A stretch of 64,000 nucleotides of DNA from Amphiduros pacificus (taxonomy: Eukaryota > Annelida > Polychaeta > Phyllodocida > Hesionidae), in NCBI GenBank assembly GCA_949316495.1, contig OX439010.1, positions 22,263,766 through 22,327,765 of the forward strand, written 5' to 3'. Position numbers and translations under genes: made by a program. The notes beneath the pieces were generated by a model, which saw only the letters and a list, made by a program, of their open reading frames with translations, had not been told where the DNA came from and ran no database searches. Of this stretch, positions 38,425 through 50,606 are shown one piece after another (the stretch's first letter is position 1; every line of letters starts with the position of its first letter).

Positions 38425-38529
38425 TAGACAATCATGATATCTGGCAGAGATCACAGAGGTTACAGAGTGCAAACGTGAAGGCCAACAAGTGCAGGCTAAT
38501 GAGATGCATTACTCATCTGACAGGAAGAT

Positions 38530-40860
38530 GACATGATGGTCTAAGCCGGAACTGCACCAGAAGCTGCAGAGAAGCCAGCAGGCCAATGCTTATTTCCCTA
38601 ACTTTGTTCGATCTAGGGATTTCAGATAGACCTACAGTAATTTTTTCTGGTATATTTTTATTTTTAATTTCAGAGGTTTTCCGGCAGATAAGCATCTCAG
38701 TTTTACCATCATTAATCTTCATCTTGTTATCTAATAGGAAAATTCTAATTTTGCCTATGCATTCTTTTATTTCTTTTACAGATTTTTCCATACTATCCGT
38801 GGACTTTGGATCCAGACTGATGTATAGCTGAGTATCATCTGCATAGACATGGTGCCTCAAACCATACTGTTCTATTAATTCAGATAGGGGCTCCATATAT
38901 GTCGTGAATAGGATGGGGCCCAATACAGAACCCTGAGGAATGCCATAATCAAAATTCATATTTTCAGATCTTTTTCCCTCAATAGTAACACATTGTTTTG
39001 TGTTTGATAGATAAGATTTGAACCATTTAAGTGCAGTACCTCCAATACCACATCTTTTTTATTGATTTAATAGTATATTGTGGTCAATAGTGTCAAAAGC
39101 CGCAGAGAGATCAAGTAATATAAGCATCACTGCCTTATTATTGTCAATGTCTGTTAATATATCATTCTGGACTTTCAGCAAGGAAGTCTCAGTGCTGTGA
39201 AATTCCTTGTATGCTGACTGAAACATGCTTTGAATGTCATTTTTTACCAAATGTCTAACAAATTGCTTTGCTGCTGCCCTTTCAATAAGTTTTGATAAAT
39301 AAGCTCGGTTAGATACTGGTCTGTAATTTTTCTTAATTAATTCCAGACCCAGTTTTTTGATTAGGGGCCTGATGATTGCCTCTTTCAAGCTATCCGGCAT
39401 GTTTCCTAGTGTAATGGATTTATTAATATTTTCGGTAATTAATGGTAGTAAATACTAAGTATACCATGCACTCATTCAGAAGCCATGTAGGGATGGGATC
39501 CAGTTCACACGACTTCTTGGCTGCTTCTTTTAATATTTTTTTAACATCATCCTCTCCAAGTGGTTCATAGGTATTTAGTCTAGTTTAAAATTTTGGCTTC
39601 TCGACTATAGGAATAGTGTTCGAGTCCATATCATGCCGTAGATTTGTAATCTTTTGCAAGAAAAATTTATTAAATTCTGAAGCCTATTCTTTCCTATCAT
39701 TATTTTTGGGGAATGGTGTGTCTTCCTTTGTGTGAAGTAGTTTATTCAATATTTTGAACAGTTTCTTTGGATCTGATTTATTTGAATTTATCTTGTATTT
39801 ATTACACTGTATTTGATATTGTATTTTATCAGACATAAGTCCTGATTTCTTATGCTTCCTTTCTAATTTCCTTCTGTGTCTCTTTTCAGCATGTATATCA
39901 TCCGACAACCATGGAGCGGGCTTCCTGATGTTTATGGTTCTTTCAACTTCTGGAGCGTGTTTATCCAGAACCTCAGTTAATTTATGATATTTATTTAGAA
40001 GATCATCAAGATCACATCCCTGATAGGATTTATTATTTCCAAACATAGCTATTTATGAAGTTGTCAATGTTCATCTTTTTAAAATTCCTATATGATATTT
40101 TTTTCTTGTTTTTTACCTTAGTCTGCATTTCTAATTGAATCTTAATTATACTGTGATCTGATAGCTTATCGGCAACTAAATGACATTTTATGAATTTGCT
40201 GTGTATATTTGATATTAATAAATCAAGAGTATTTCCCATAAAGTGTGTTGGTTCCTTTATATGGTTTTTAAGATTTAATTTAATCACATTTGGCCTTTCC
40301 GGTTAATTTAAATGAAAATTATAGTCGCCAATAAATAAGACTTCATGGTTGTCGCTAGACCTCCTCCAGACCTTAGGGGACGAGGGACCTGTTCAATTTT
40401 ATAATTATTTGCTTCAAGTTCAGCTAATATTGTTTTTTTATTTGATTCATATATCCAAGTTTCAGTGATAAAGAAAACGTCTATTTCATTTTCATGCATG
40501 TACTGTTTTACATGTTCTGTTTTATTTCCAATACTTTGCGCATTAGATACAGCAATAATGAGATCCTTACTTGTGTTTTTATTTAATTCATTCATAGTAT
40601 TGTTTTTTCTTTTGTTTGTATATTTAATATTCGATTTTTCATTCACTTGTAGGTTTTCATTTTCAGTACTTGCATTTTTCTTATTTGAATCGTCTTTGTA
40701 ATGTGAAGGCACTAACGTGAAACTGGGGTCAGCAGACGTCACGTGACCATATGAATTCAGAAAGGTCAGTTTCCTGGAAGGGTGTATGAGACGACCAATG
40801 GTACGATTTGTGGGCGGGGCTAACATTCGCTCGCATGCCACAAAGTTTGACTATAGTAAG
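38530..40860 (-). mobile_element. CR1/L2-like LINE remnant retaining endonuclease and RT but not the 3' end
   Basis: Minus-strand fragments in order: EN N-terminus (SNAQSIGNKTEHVKQYM, FFITETWI; 40840-40380), EN GDYNFHL block near 40330, EN C-terminus (NTLDLLISN and LSDHSIIKIQLEM), linker (39684-40046), RT fingers (NYRPVSNRAYLSKLIER, LLDLSAAFDTIDHNIL; 39059-39400) and RT palm (YGIPQGSVLGPILFTTYMEP, YADDTQLYI; 38513-38959). The EN middle is deleted between GGGLA and GDYN. Several frameshifts and stops separate the fragments. The RT thumb and 3' tail are absent. It is close in sequence to the LINE at 55.8-57.0 kb. Confidence 0.85.
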
Positions 40861-41128
40861 GATATCAAATGGTTTAAAAGTTGAGTAGGGAAAAACGACT
40901 ATATTTTAAGCATTTGCACCAATTGTATTTCCGTGATACTCATGTGTGACGCCCCAGGTCATGCTGGGGAAGCACCAACATCAAAATGGCCAAAAGTTAG
41001 TCGAAAATTGTATCAAAATCTCTTAAGGGATAAAACTCATAATATCTCATCACAACTATATTTGTCCAATATTTACCCTAAAGAACTCAGCATCAAACAG
41101 GAAAACACTCACAGTGATAGGGCTTCCT

Positions 41129-41709
41129 CCCGGGGGGGGGGGGGGGGGTACTCTCATAGTCAGCGTTACCGGGGAAGCTGGGCTAAATAGGGTCCTTTTC
41201 GCTGATATTTTCCCTAAAACAGGTTAAGATATTTCGTCATTTTCCCTAAAACAGGGTACTGTTTTTTAAATTTCTTCCTAAAACAGGGATCACAATCCCC
41301 CTTTCCAAATCTCCCCCTTCTGCATCATCCCTAAATGAGGGTATAAAAAATTCAGCTAGTCCTAAATCAGGGTACCAATAATGATAGAATATTTCCCTAA
41401 ATCAGGCTCTGGAGTTTTCAGTTACATCCGGGTTAAGATATTTTATCATTTTCCCTAAAACAGGGTACTGTTTTTCAAATTTCTCCCTAAAACAGGGATC
41501 ACAATCCCCTTTTCCAAATCTCCTCCTTCTGCATCATCCCTAAATGAGGGTATCAAAAATTCAGCTAGTCCTAAATCAGGGTACCAAATTTCAGCTAGTC
41601 CTAAATCAGGGTACCAATAATGATAGAATATTTCCCTAATTCAGGCTCTGGGGTTTTCATTTCCATCCCAGCCTCCGCGGGTTAAAATCATGAGAGTACC
41701 CCCCCCGGG
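41129..41709. mobile_element. hAT-like MITE with 8-bp target duplication
   Basis: The ends are CCCGGGGGG...GTACTCTCAT and its inverse ATGAGAGTACCCCCCCCGGG. They are flanked by the direct 8-mer GGCTTCCT at 41121-41128 and 41710-41717. The inside is an imperfect tandem duplication of a roughly 230-bp block rich in CCCTAAAACAGGG and CCTAAATCAGGGTA words. No transposase. The 8-bp duplication is the basis for the hAT-like call. It splits a reverse-transcriptase fragment. Confidence 0.8.
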
Positions 41710-41717
41710 GGCTTCCT

Positions 41718-42094
41718 ACCTTGATCTTTACACTGAGATCAACAACAAACAATTTCACACTAAACTCTATGACAAACGAGACAGCTTTAAGTTTGATATT
41801 GTGAACTATCCCTTTGTGAAGGATTCAAACATTCCAGAAAAGCCTGCCTATGGAGTTTATGCCTCTAGACTCATCAGCATTGCTCGCGCATGTGACTCAT
41901 TCAAAGACTTTAAGGATAGACATGAATTTCTGTGTTTGAAGCTGATGAGACAGAGCTTTCATTATAAATCATTAGTGAAACAGCTACACAAAACTAAGCA
42001 TAAACACAGAGATCTCTTTGCTAAATACCAGTCAGTCATTGAAGTTCCTTTGCCCATCAACATCTCAAATCAACGGCATGTTACATTACGCTGA
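41718..42094 (+). pseudogene. C-terminal fragment of a retroelement reverse transcriptase
   Basis: The frame SYLDLYTEINNKQFHTKLYD, then KRDSFKFDIVNYP and AYGVYASRLISIARACDSF, matches a widespread invertebrate retroelement protein family. The LDL-x-LYDKR arrangement recalls the end of a Penelope-like RT domain (family inference from memory). It is open to a stop at 42092-42094, with no upstream part beyond the MITE. It is a dead fragment, interrupted by the hAT-like MITE. Confidence 0.55.
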
Positions 42095-44070
42095 TACTCA
42101 TCTCACTGTATTCCTTCATTTTCATCCCTTCATTTTATCACTAGTGGAATCCTGCTTAAGATCGCGAGGGGGCGTAGTTTCCAACTATGAAGGTGTACGA
42201 GTAATGTTCCAGCATGCATGCCATTGATCTGTGTTTTCAGATCATGTGTTGGTACATGAAGCCTACACCCTGCTAGTTATAATCATCTGTTTGGTTCATT
42301 TTCATACAGTTTTATTTACTTCCATTGCATGCTTATACATTCTCATGTTATCATACTAGTCTTGTTAAATTTGTTTCTGTTAGTCATTCCAGTTGTTAAA
42401 CATAGCATATTTCTCATCATTCAAATCACATTTTTCTTTATAACCTATATTTTCAAGATGACTTAATCAAATTAAGATGTGAGATGTATCACAAATCTAA
42501 GAGGTGAGATATATCACCAATGAAATTATCATGATAATCAAAACTGTCAGAATCCTCATTAAATGATATATCTTTTTACTCCGTAACAATCACTAAAGAA
42601 AGAATTCTTAGTTCTTCTACCCCGAAACATACACATTCGCAATACTTGCTTTTTCGTTGACTTGATATTTGACAATATCCGGAGAATGCAATCTCCAGTT
42701 CTAAGATATTTTTTGTAGGTGATTGTTTTACCCCTCATGGCAACTTTCACTTTTATGAATTCAATGGATATTAATAGAGTCTGGCATGTTTGTCATAATT
42801 TAAGCAGAACCCACAATCTTCACACCTTGTTTGTTCACATTTCAGATGACTACATATTGAGTTTTTGCAACTAATGTATTTTCTTATGTAGTTCTGAAAG
42901 CTGTGCAAAGTGTGCATGTGTGTGGTTCATAAAGTGTCTTCAATTTCACAAAGTGCCTTAATAAAGTCACAAACTTCGAGCTTGCCTGAAGCTATGCCAC
43001 CAAGGCCAAGCATCATTATAATTTCAGGGGAATTTCATGCACTCACAAAGAGCATGTTTCCAATATGGAACAGATGGTTTCTGTTCTGCAGATACCTACA
43101 AGAAATGTGAATTTGGTGCAACTTTATACAGTAAGCATAAGCATCAAGACTGAAACACAAGATGCAGGCTTGCTAGGAGGGTTGGCAGTTTTGCATAAGT
43201 GTCTATATGAAAATTCTTTATAACAGTGAGCTTGCAATGAACATGTTTTACTTATTATCTCAATTTCATTGTTCATTTACAACACACATTCTACACACAT
43301 TTGTTCTTATGGTAATATCTTGTACATATTGTACTAAATATGCAAAACTCCTATGTGCATATACTCTGCATGGCGAGGTAGAATCATATACCACCTCTGC
43401 CGTAATAGGCATGACACCGTTTCAATCTATTCCGCAAGGTAGATTGCATAATCCACAGAGAGGTGGGCAATTGCACAGGTGCACTCACAATGCCTGCCCA
43501 ATTGGCTCGCACACATCAGGTGCACTCTCTTTCTGCCCAAACAAACATTTGTGAAGTTTGTTACTTACTCACTTTTCACAGTTCATTATTCAGATTTTTT
43601 TTCAAAATTGATAGATGAGGTTGTAAACATGTCATATTTGCAATATTGTTTTCAAAATGTTACTGGGATGTATTTTGTGGCACTATATTTGAAACAAGCG
43701 GAAATACCAGCACAGGTCAATTCAAAGGTCACCAAAATTTGCATGATAATTGAGGGGTGTCCAAAAATGCTAACCATAAAATATTTTCCCAGCACAATAG
43801 ATAGTTACAAGATGGCGCCACATACAATTTTAAAATTATCATTATTAATGATGATGGTATATCAGAAGATACAAAAGTACTTCTCGGTAATATTAGATAT
43901 AGAGCCATGCGATGTAATATACTTATCAGATATTTTGAGTAAATATTTATGAATAAATATACATCATCGCTAATTGAGCACGGCACATCGAAACAAGCAT
44001 GCACACCACTTGGAGAAAAAAAACATTGAGTATGCAACAAAATGGTATGTTAACACTGATGATAATTGAG

Positions 44071-44152
<82 letters not shown>

Positions 44153-46250
44153 ATATGATATTAAAATTACATAGAATCAGGAATGCCACTATGGAGTAAT
44201 TAATAGATGAAAGACTCATTCCCCCTTTTCTTCTACAGATTGTCAGTCTAAGTAAAAATCCCAGTAGTTCTACACATATAGATCAGGCTATATTGACACT
44301 TTTTGCAATAGATGCTATGTTGAGAGCAAATACCTTCTGTGATAGAATGTACCAATTTTAATTTCTATACATTCCATAATGAAATTATCATTGCAGGTCT
44401 TCACCTTTAATTATTCCCTGTTGATGTATATCTCATTTTTTGTTTTATTGGTAAGGTTCATGGGCCATTCACCACTTGTTGCATACAATCTATACGGAGT
44501 GGTCAAACTGCAAACTGCTATTGGGTTGATTCTCACTAGTTATGAAAGGGCCTGTTTTATGTTATCATGTCTGTGTGATAATGCAAAAGAAAGATCCCAG
44601 TCACTCTTCGAAAAGAGAAGGCCCCTCTGACAGACTTCTTTCTGGCCTGGTATAGCCTAATGAAACAAATCTGGCCTGGTTTCAAAATCAAGCCTAAACA
44701 ATGCTGTAACAATTGTTTTCTTATATTGCTATATGTATCTGAACTTCGCACTGTTGATAAATTACTCAGACGTACAAAACTAGGCATCAAATGTAATGTA
44801 AGACAGAAGGTAAATCATTAATGATATGATATATGAATATGATACATATTGTTGAAAGCCAACAGATGTGTATGAGTAAAAAAACCAACCCATTCTCATG
44901 TTATATCACAACATTAATTTATGTTGATAATATGTTAATATGTTTTTTCTTTTGATTGATAAATACCACTTATTGCTACACAGAGGGAGTTCAATGTTTG
45001 GCCTCCACATATCCAGAGCATGGGCAACTAACTCATTTTACATTTGTCATAAACCAGGGCTTCATTTGTGGTAAGATTCAATTTGTCATTAAATGTTTCT
45101 GATGGACTGTAATACATCTGTCAATATACCTTGATTAAATAGATATCCCCAACAATTAGAAACTGTTTGCATGGAAGATGCCTTTAATAGTCTGCCATAA
45201 TACTATTTATAGTTATTATATGGGCAATCATAGATTGGCTCATAATGCCATTTAATATCTGACGTCTGAAAAAATATAGATGTGCTAGCTTTGATCATTA
45301 TCCCTCACCTGAGAGAAATGCTAAATTGTTTCCAGCAGTGGTAGTAGCAAGTTAAATTGAAATATATCTTATTTTATATATATATATATTGATTTGGTGC
45401 TTTATGTAAATGCTTACCAAATAAAGTTTTTGTTGGCAAATTATATAGTTTAATCGATTAAATGATATATGCAAGCCGTATTCTCTCTTTTAAGAGCATA
45501 AAGTGTGAATGTCATACATCTAGACATCTGCCATCTTGATTTGATCATACATTGATTGGTGAAATTCTACACTGCAGTCCGCAATTAATTGTTATTTTCA
45601 TCATATGGATTACCTTGTTAGATATTGTTCTGATGGAGAATAAATGTTTGAAACTATCAATCAATACATTGAATTATTAAGTAAAAGGGTATCATTTAAA
45701 CATTCATAAGATATGTAATACTTGTTCTTGTCTTTGTGCCAAAGGAGTTCTTTGATTAAAACAGACAGACAATCTGGTGAAAATTAGCTTAAATGGAATA
45801 TATTTTTATTTTTGAAATTGTAAGTTTAAACTTTCTTTATTCTTTCTGGTCCAAATGTACAATTTTTTTTTTGTTAAATCAATTTTTGCCTGATATTATT
45901 CATCAATCTGTCTATGATTAAAAATATCAAGTTGGGGAAGTTAAGTGTACATACATGAATATACTGTTTAGACCTCTGCTAGTACGATTTTCAAGTCACA
46001 TTTGACTCTTTATTCCCTTGGTGCTTGCTTATAACATTGATCTGTTGATAATAACAAAGTGACCATTTTTATGGGAGTATTTTGATATGTTTTTAACTTC
46101 TGATTACAAATAAATAGCAAAGATATCAAATAAATAACAAAGATAAATATAGATTTTTTTTTTCCTCTTCATTATCTTTTCTTTTTTCATCCAGCCGTAC
46201 CAATCTTTTTCTTTATCTAGTTTACGGACATAGGTTACAATTTAAGAGCC
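42095..46250. other. Long AT-rich intergenic stretch
   Basis: Holds an (AT)n tract at about 44072-44155 and no gene I can support. ORFs near 43207-43952 show no family resemblance or splice structure. Confidence 0.5.
44072..44156. repeat. (AT)n microsatellite
   Basis: About 80 bp of alternating A and T with one interruption near 44140. Confidence 0.97.
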
Positions 46251-46252
46251 AC

Positions 46253-46567
46253 GGGCTGTGGCGTAGTTGGTGACAGTGCCCACTTTGCATTGTGGTGGTC
46301 CAAAGGTGATCCGGCCATGCCGAGATCGAGTTCATGATACAATTTCATATATGAGCTGAAGCCCGTTCCGGAAGGGGTAACCCGTTGTCCTTATAAATCT
46401 GTGGCTGAGTGAATGGTCATGTCAAGGACATGTGACATGACAATTCAGTGAGGCAGCACAATATCTGCTATAAGTTGGTCTCACAAAATAACTGAAATAA
46501 TATTGAAAGTGATATAAAACCCCCCAAAAAGCAAACAAACAAGCAAGCAAACAAACAAACAAACAAA
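46253..46567 (+). mobile_element. tRNA-headed SINE candidate with (AAAC)n tail
   Basis: The head GGGCTGTGGCGTAGTTGGTG looks like a tRNA 5' half with an A box (TGGCGTAGTTGG), and GATCGAGTTCATGAT about 60 bases on is a degraded B box. A body of about 150 bp follows, then an AAGCAAACAAACAA-type tail at 46530-46567. The fold is too degenerate for a working tRNA. No second copy is seen in the window, so the call rests on the promoter boxes and tail. Confidence 0.5.
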
Positions 46568-47427
46568 GATGATAGGACCTCACATGGCACTGTCTACCTG
46601 ATAACGCCCATAGTTACTGCATGTATATCTGATAATTTTTTATTCTATAAAATTTCTAAAATAGGAAACCTTTTTTAAAATAATTTCAAGTCTTCATTCA
46701 TCTGAATTGAAAAGCAAATTTAATTCATTGCATAGCTAATGCTAATATAGATAGATATACACTGCAAAGAAACATTATTGAAATTCAAACAAACCAAGGA
46801 AGACAAATAATAGACTCAACTAGGACCCACAATGCACATGATAAAATCGGATCATTTAGTAAAATAAGTCACTATATTTACAAAAATGAAATAATCTTTA
46901 ATAAAGAGATAATTTCCACGACATTTTGATTTTTCTTACGAGAATGTTTTGAAAAGAAAGCCTATTCTTATCTTCAATATGTAGGAAATAAAATGTTTAC
47001 TTGTCTTTTTAATACTTTAAGAGAATAATTCATTATTGGTAACAAATATCAATGTATTTTTTATAAATAACTATTATTGCCAACACCGTGTAAACATATA
47101 TGCAGGTGTAGTGTAAAAACTGGATTTCCTCACGACATATCCCACACATCTTGGTAAACCATTATGTTGTTGACATACTCCGAGAGTATTACTTTATTAT
47201 TCCTACATCAAATATCAATAACACTTTCATGGAAAATCGCAATTATCTGGCATTTCAAATTGTTTTGATCTTTTAATAGTTTCTAAACCAAATAAAAAAA
47301 ATACACATGTCAAAATACATATGTCCAAAGAGCACAAATTCCTTTGTCTTTACTCGTCATGACCAGGATAACTCTACACTTTTAACATTTTCCAAACTAT
47401 TATCTTTTTCAGGCACTTAATAAAGCG
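46568..47427. other. Upstream region of the GPCR gene
   Basis: AT-rich DNA with no gene or strong promoter motif seen. The coding exon begins shortly after a TTTTTCAGG acceptor-like site at about 47405-47413, so an upstream UTR exon is possible. Confidence 0.35.
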
Positions 47428-48492
47428 ATGGATAATTTAACAAATATTTCAATGACTGTGACTAACATTTCTAACTCCCTAACAACATTAGAACTTCAAA
47501 CAGAAGATACCAATGTATATGTACCTTTTCTTGAGTATGAGATACAGATGATGTTATGGAAATACGTTCCTCCATTTTTGCTTGTCTTTGGTATCCTTGG
47601 TAATATTTTGTCAGCTATCATAATGTCTCGGCCAAGTATGGGTCAATCTGTAACAAGTATGCTTTTCCGATTATTGGCATTGGTTGATTCCTTGGCCCTT
47701 ATTGGTTCCCTTACCAGGAACTATATTAGATTTATATTTTTTATTGACTTGAGAATGCTTTCAGTCTCCTTGTGTAAATTCCAAGTATTTTACAATTATT
47801 TTATGACTCAATTTTCATCTTGGGTCTTGGTCCTATTGTCTGGTGAAAGAGCATTTGGTGTGATGTGGCCCCACAAGGCAAAATCAGTGATCACCAAGAA
47901 ACGTGTTAGGTTCTGTATTTTCATTATAATAGTTGTAACAACTGCTATGAACATTCACATTCCTATCTTTCTTACCCATGTGACTATATTTAATGGCACA
48001 TATTCCTATTGTGAATGTGATCACCAGTATCAGGATTTTTGCTTCAAGGTGTGGAGATGGCTTGATATTGTGTACTATTGTTTCCTCCCTTTCTCTCTTA
48101 TTCTTTTCTTTAACTGTACTATCTTGGTAAACCTTTTGTCTGCAGCAAAGAGTCGACAGCAACATGTTAGCAACACTTCTGGTAGCAAAGATTCAGGCAT
48201 CTCTGGTATGGCTGGAATCCTTCTGACTATAACATTCTCTTATCTTATTTTGTGCGCACCTCTTCCCATAATGATCACCCTTCTTGATAACTTTCTCTAC
48301 ACTGTCACTGATTGGCACTACTGGGCGGTACTTGATCTAATATATACTATTTGTAACCTCCTGGCCAGCTTAAACAATGCTATCAACTTTCCTTTGTATT
48401 GCTTAAGTGGTTCTAAATTCAGATACGAACTACTCGTTTTGCTTCGGATAAGGAAGGACATCACCCATGGCAGAAAAACTCCAACTACTTAA
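47428..48492 (+). CDS. Rhodopsin-like (class A) GPCR, orphan peptide-receptor type
   Basis: 354 aa, single exon, complete. Seven hydrophobic segments are evident. The N-terminus has several N-glycosylation sequons (NLT, NIS). TM1 has GILGNIL (conserved Asn) and TM2 has LALVDSLAL (conserved Asp). A Cys precedes TM3 (SVSLCKFQ) and pairs in principle with a Cys in loop 2 (CECDHQ). The TM3 end reads SGERAFGV in place of DRY. TM4 lacks the usual Trp. TM5 has FLPFS, TM6 ILCAPLP, and TM7 NAINFPLYCLSG in place of NPxxY. The NxxNFxLYCLSGxxFR ending is typical of invertebrate FMRFamide/TRH-receptor-like orphans. A neuropeptide-like ligand and G-protein coupling are inferred from the family only. No neighbouring gene suggests its role. 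Confidence 0.85.
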   Translation: MDNLTNISMTVTNISNSLTTLELQTEDTNVYVPFLEYEIQMMLWKYVPPFLLVFGILGNILSAIIMSRPSMGQSVTSMLFRLLALVDSLALIGSLTRNYIRFIFFIDLRMLSVSLCKFQVFYNYFMTQFSSWVLVLLSGERAFGVMWPHKAKSVITKKRVRFCIFIIIVVTTAMNIHIPIFLTHVTIFNGTYSYCECDHQYQDFCFKVWRWLDIVYYCFLPFSLILFFNCTILVNLLSAAKSRQQHVSNTSGSKDSGISGMAGILLTITFSYLILCAPLPIMITLLDNFLYTVTDWHYWAVLDLIYTICNLLASLNNAINFPLYCLSGSKFRYELLVLLRIRKDITHGRKTPTT

Positions 48493-49087
48493 ATAGGAAC
48501 AGAAAAGAAGCATTTCATATTTGAGGACATATCATCGCATGTTACATTAAATGTTTGAACAATGAGTGTTATTGACCAATTCTTAACTTTGAAAGCTAAG
48601 AAGAACAAACACAATTGATGATGACTTTAAACAACCTTGTACTTGTCTTTTAATGCATTAACTCAGGGGAACAAACTCTAAGTAATCACAATTCATGATA
48701 TCTCTAATTGACCTTGTAATATTGTTTCTTTTAATGCACTAACACCCATAGTATGTTTGCAGTACTGAGCAAACAATGATAATTTCTCAACTTTAGATTT
48801 GTTAGGTAAAGGATGTGTACTTTTGTATTTTTTAGGCATATACATCTGACAAATCTAATTTTTGTACTTTCTCTGCAGTCTCAAGTACTTCTAAGTATGT
48901 TATTTTGTGATTTTGACAAACCTTTTTTCCCAAAATATTAAAAGATTTTAGCATAGTGTTGGCAAAATGTTAGGGTTTGATGATACAAAATAAATACCTG
49001 GTTAAAAAACTAACAAGAGATTTGCAAAACTTTACTTCCTGTTTTAAACTAGACTCTTAATCCTGTTTTATACTAGACTCTTAATTA
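48493..49087. other. Downstream of the GPCR gene
   Basis: AT-rich DNA holding the probable 3' UTR of the GPCR. No other feature recognised. Confidence 0.35.
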
Positions 49088-50561
49088 AGAAAGCAGCAAA
49101 GAAGTCCTGTTGTATTGACCCAATGCCGACATGGATGCTTCATGATTTCATGGACATACTACTTCCAATAATCACTAAGATTATCAACCTCTGCATCACC
49201 AATGCAGAAATGCCTATCAGTATGAAATTGGCACTGATTACTCCTCTACTTAAGAAAATTGGCCTTGAACTAATAATGCCAAACTACCATCCAGTGTCTA
49301 ATCTGTCATATATATATAAGCTCACAGAGAGGGCTGTTGCTACTCAACTGGTCCCTCATCTTGTAAGGAATGGCCTTACCACTAAATTCCAATCAGCATA
49401 CAAGGATGGGCACAGCACCGAGACAGCACTCATCAGGGTTCATAATGATATACTCAGGACCATGGATGGTAGGGATTCTGTCATGTTGGTTCTTCTTGAT
49501 CTCTCTGCTGCTTTTGATACCATAGATGACATGACAGGTTCAGAGTTACTGGTAACGCCCTAGGCTGGATCAGGTCATACCTCTCTGACAGAAGACAATC
49601 TGTCATTATTGAAAATGTTAGCTCATCTACTATTAGCCTTACCTCAGGAGTCCCTCAGGGATCTGTTCTAGGACCAATTTTGTTCTCCCTATATATGGCA
49701 CCTCTAGCTGATATCCTGGATGATTATGACATGTCATACAACATATATGCAGATGATACCCAAATTTACATGTCCATTAATCATAATCGGGGTACAGCTG
49801 ACCTATATATTCATAGGTTAGAGGAATGCATACAAAGGATTAGGTCCTTCCTGATAGTGAACAAAATGAAACTAAATGATGACAAGACTGAATTATTAAA
49901 TTTTACTCACAGGAGGTCATCAGTAAGATGGGACCTTACTGCTGATAGTGGGCTAAAAATTGGGGCAGCCTCTATTAAGGATAGTCTTATTGTCAGGAAT
50001 TTTGGTGTGGTCTTAGATAAGCATCTTGACATGAAAGCTCAGATCAGAAATATGTGCAAAAAGGGCTATTATCACATTAGGAACATCTCTGCCATTAGGC
50101 ACTCATTGGACAATAGGGCTACAGAGACAATTATTCACTCTTTTGTAACATCTACCTTGGACTATGGCAATGCACTCCTAGCGGGAATTCCTGAGGTGGA
50201 TATTAGAAAACTCCAAAAACTACAGAACTCTGCCGCAAGAGTTGTTATGTGCCGTAGGAAATTTGACCATATCACCGACACACTTAAGGAGCTGCACTGG
50301 CTGCCGGTGAGAGCTAGAATCGATTTCAAAATACTATTAATTGTCTGGAAGGCATTAAATGCTAAGGCGCCCCCTTACATATCAGAGCTTCTCGAATGTA
50401 AGTGTCATACCAGGAGTTTGCGCTCAAACTCTTTACTTGACCTTGTGGTCCCCAGTACTAACATCCTACGGTATCAGTTTTCAAGTCTATTCCTTTTTAG
50501 GAGATACTACGGGGCTGAGTGCAATGAACAAGCCTAGTCTGGTATGTGCGCTATTTAAGCT

Positions 50562-50605
<44 letters not shown>

Positions 50606-50606
50606 G
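49088..50606 (+). mobile_element. 5'-truncated CR1/L2-like LINE with (TTG)n tail
   Basis: The open frame begins inside the RT fingers (KKSCCIDPMPTW, NYHPVSNLSYIYKLTER, LLDLSAAFDTID) and runs to 49563. The rest of the RT (VTGNALGWIRSYLSDRR, SGVPQGSVLGPILFSLYM, YADDTQIYM, LHWLPVRARIDFKI) continues in another frame to 50537. A short deletion near 49530-49545, removing the DHxxLL segment, accounts for the shift. The 3' end is the (TTG)n run at 50562-50606. Truncation at the 5' side and a microsatellite 3' tail are usual for this clade. Confidence 0.88.

Noticed and set aside
43207-43952. ORFs of 115 and 157 aa
   Set aside because: They overlap in different frames, have low-complexity hydrophobic composition, show no family resemblance and have no splice support.
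46253-46340. Functional tRNA gene
   Set aside because: Only the A box is good. The B box is degraded, the arms do not pair into a cloverleaf and a SINE-like body and tail follow.
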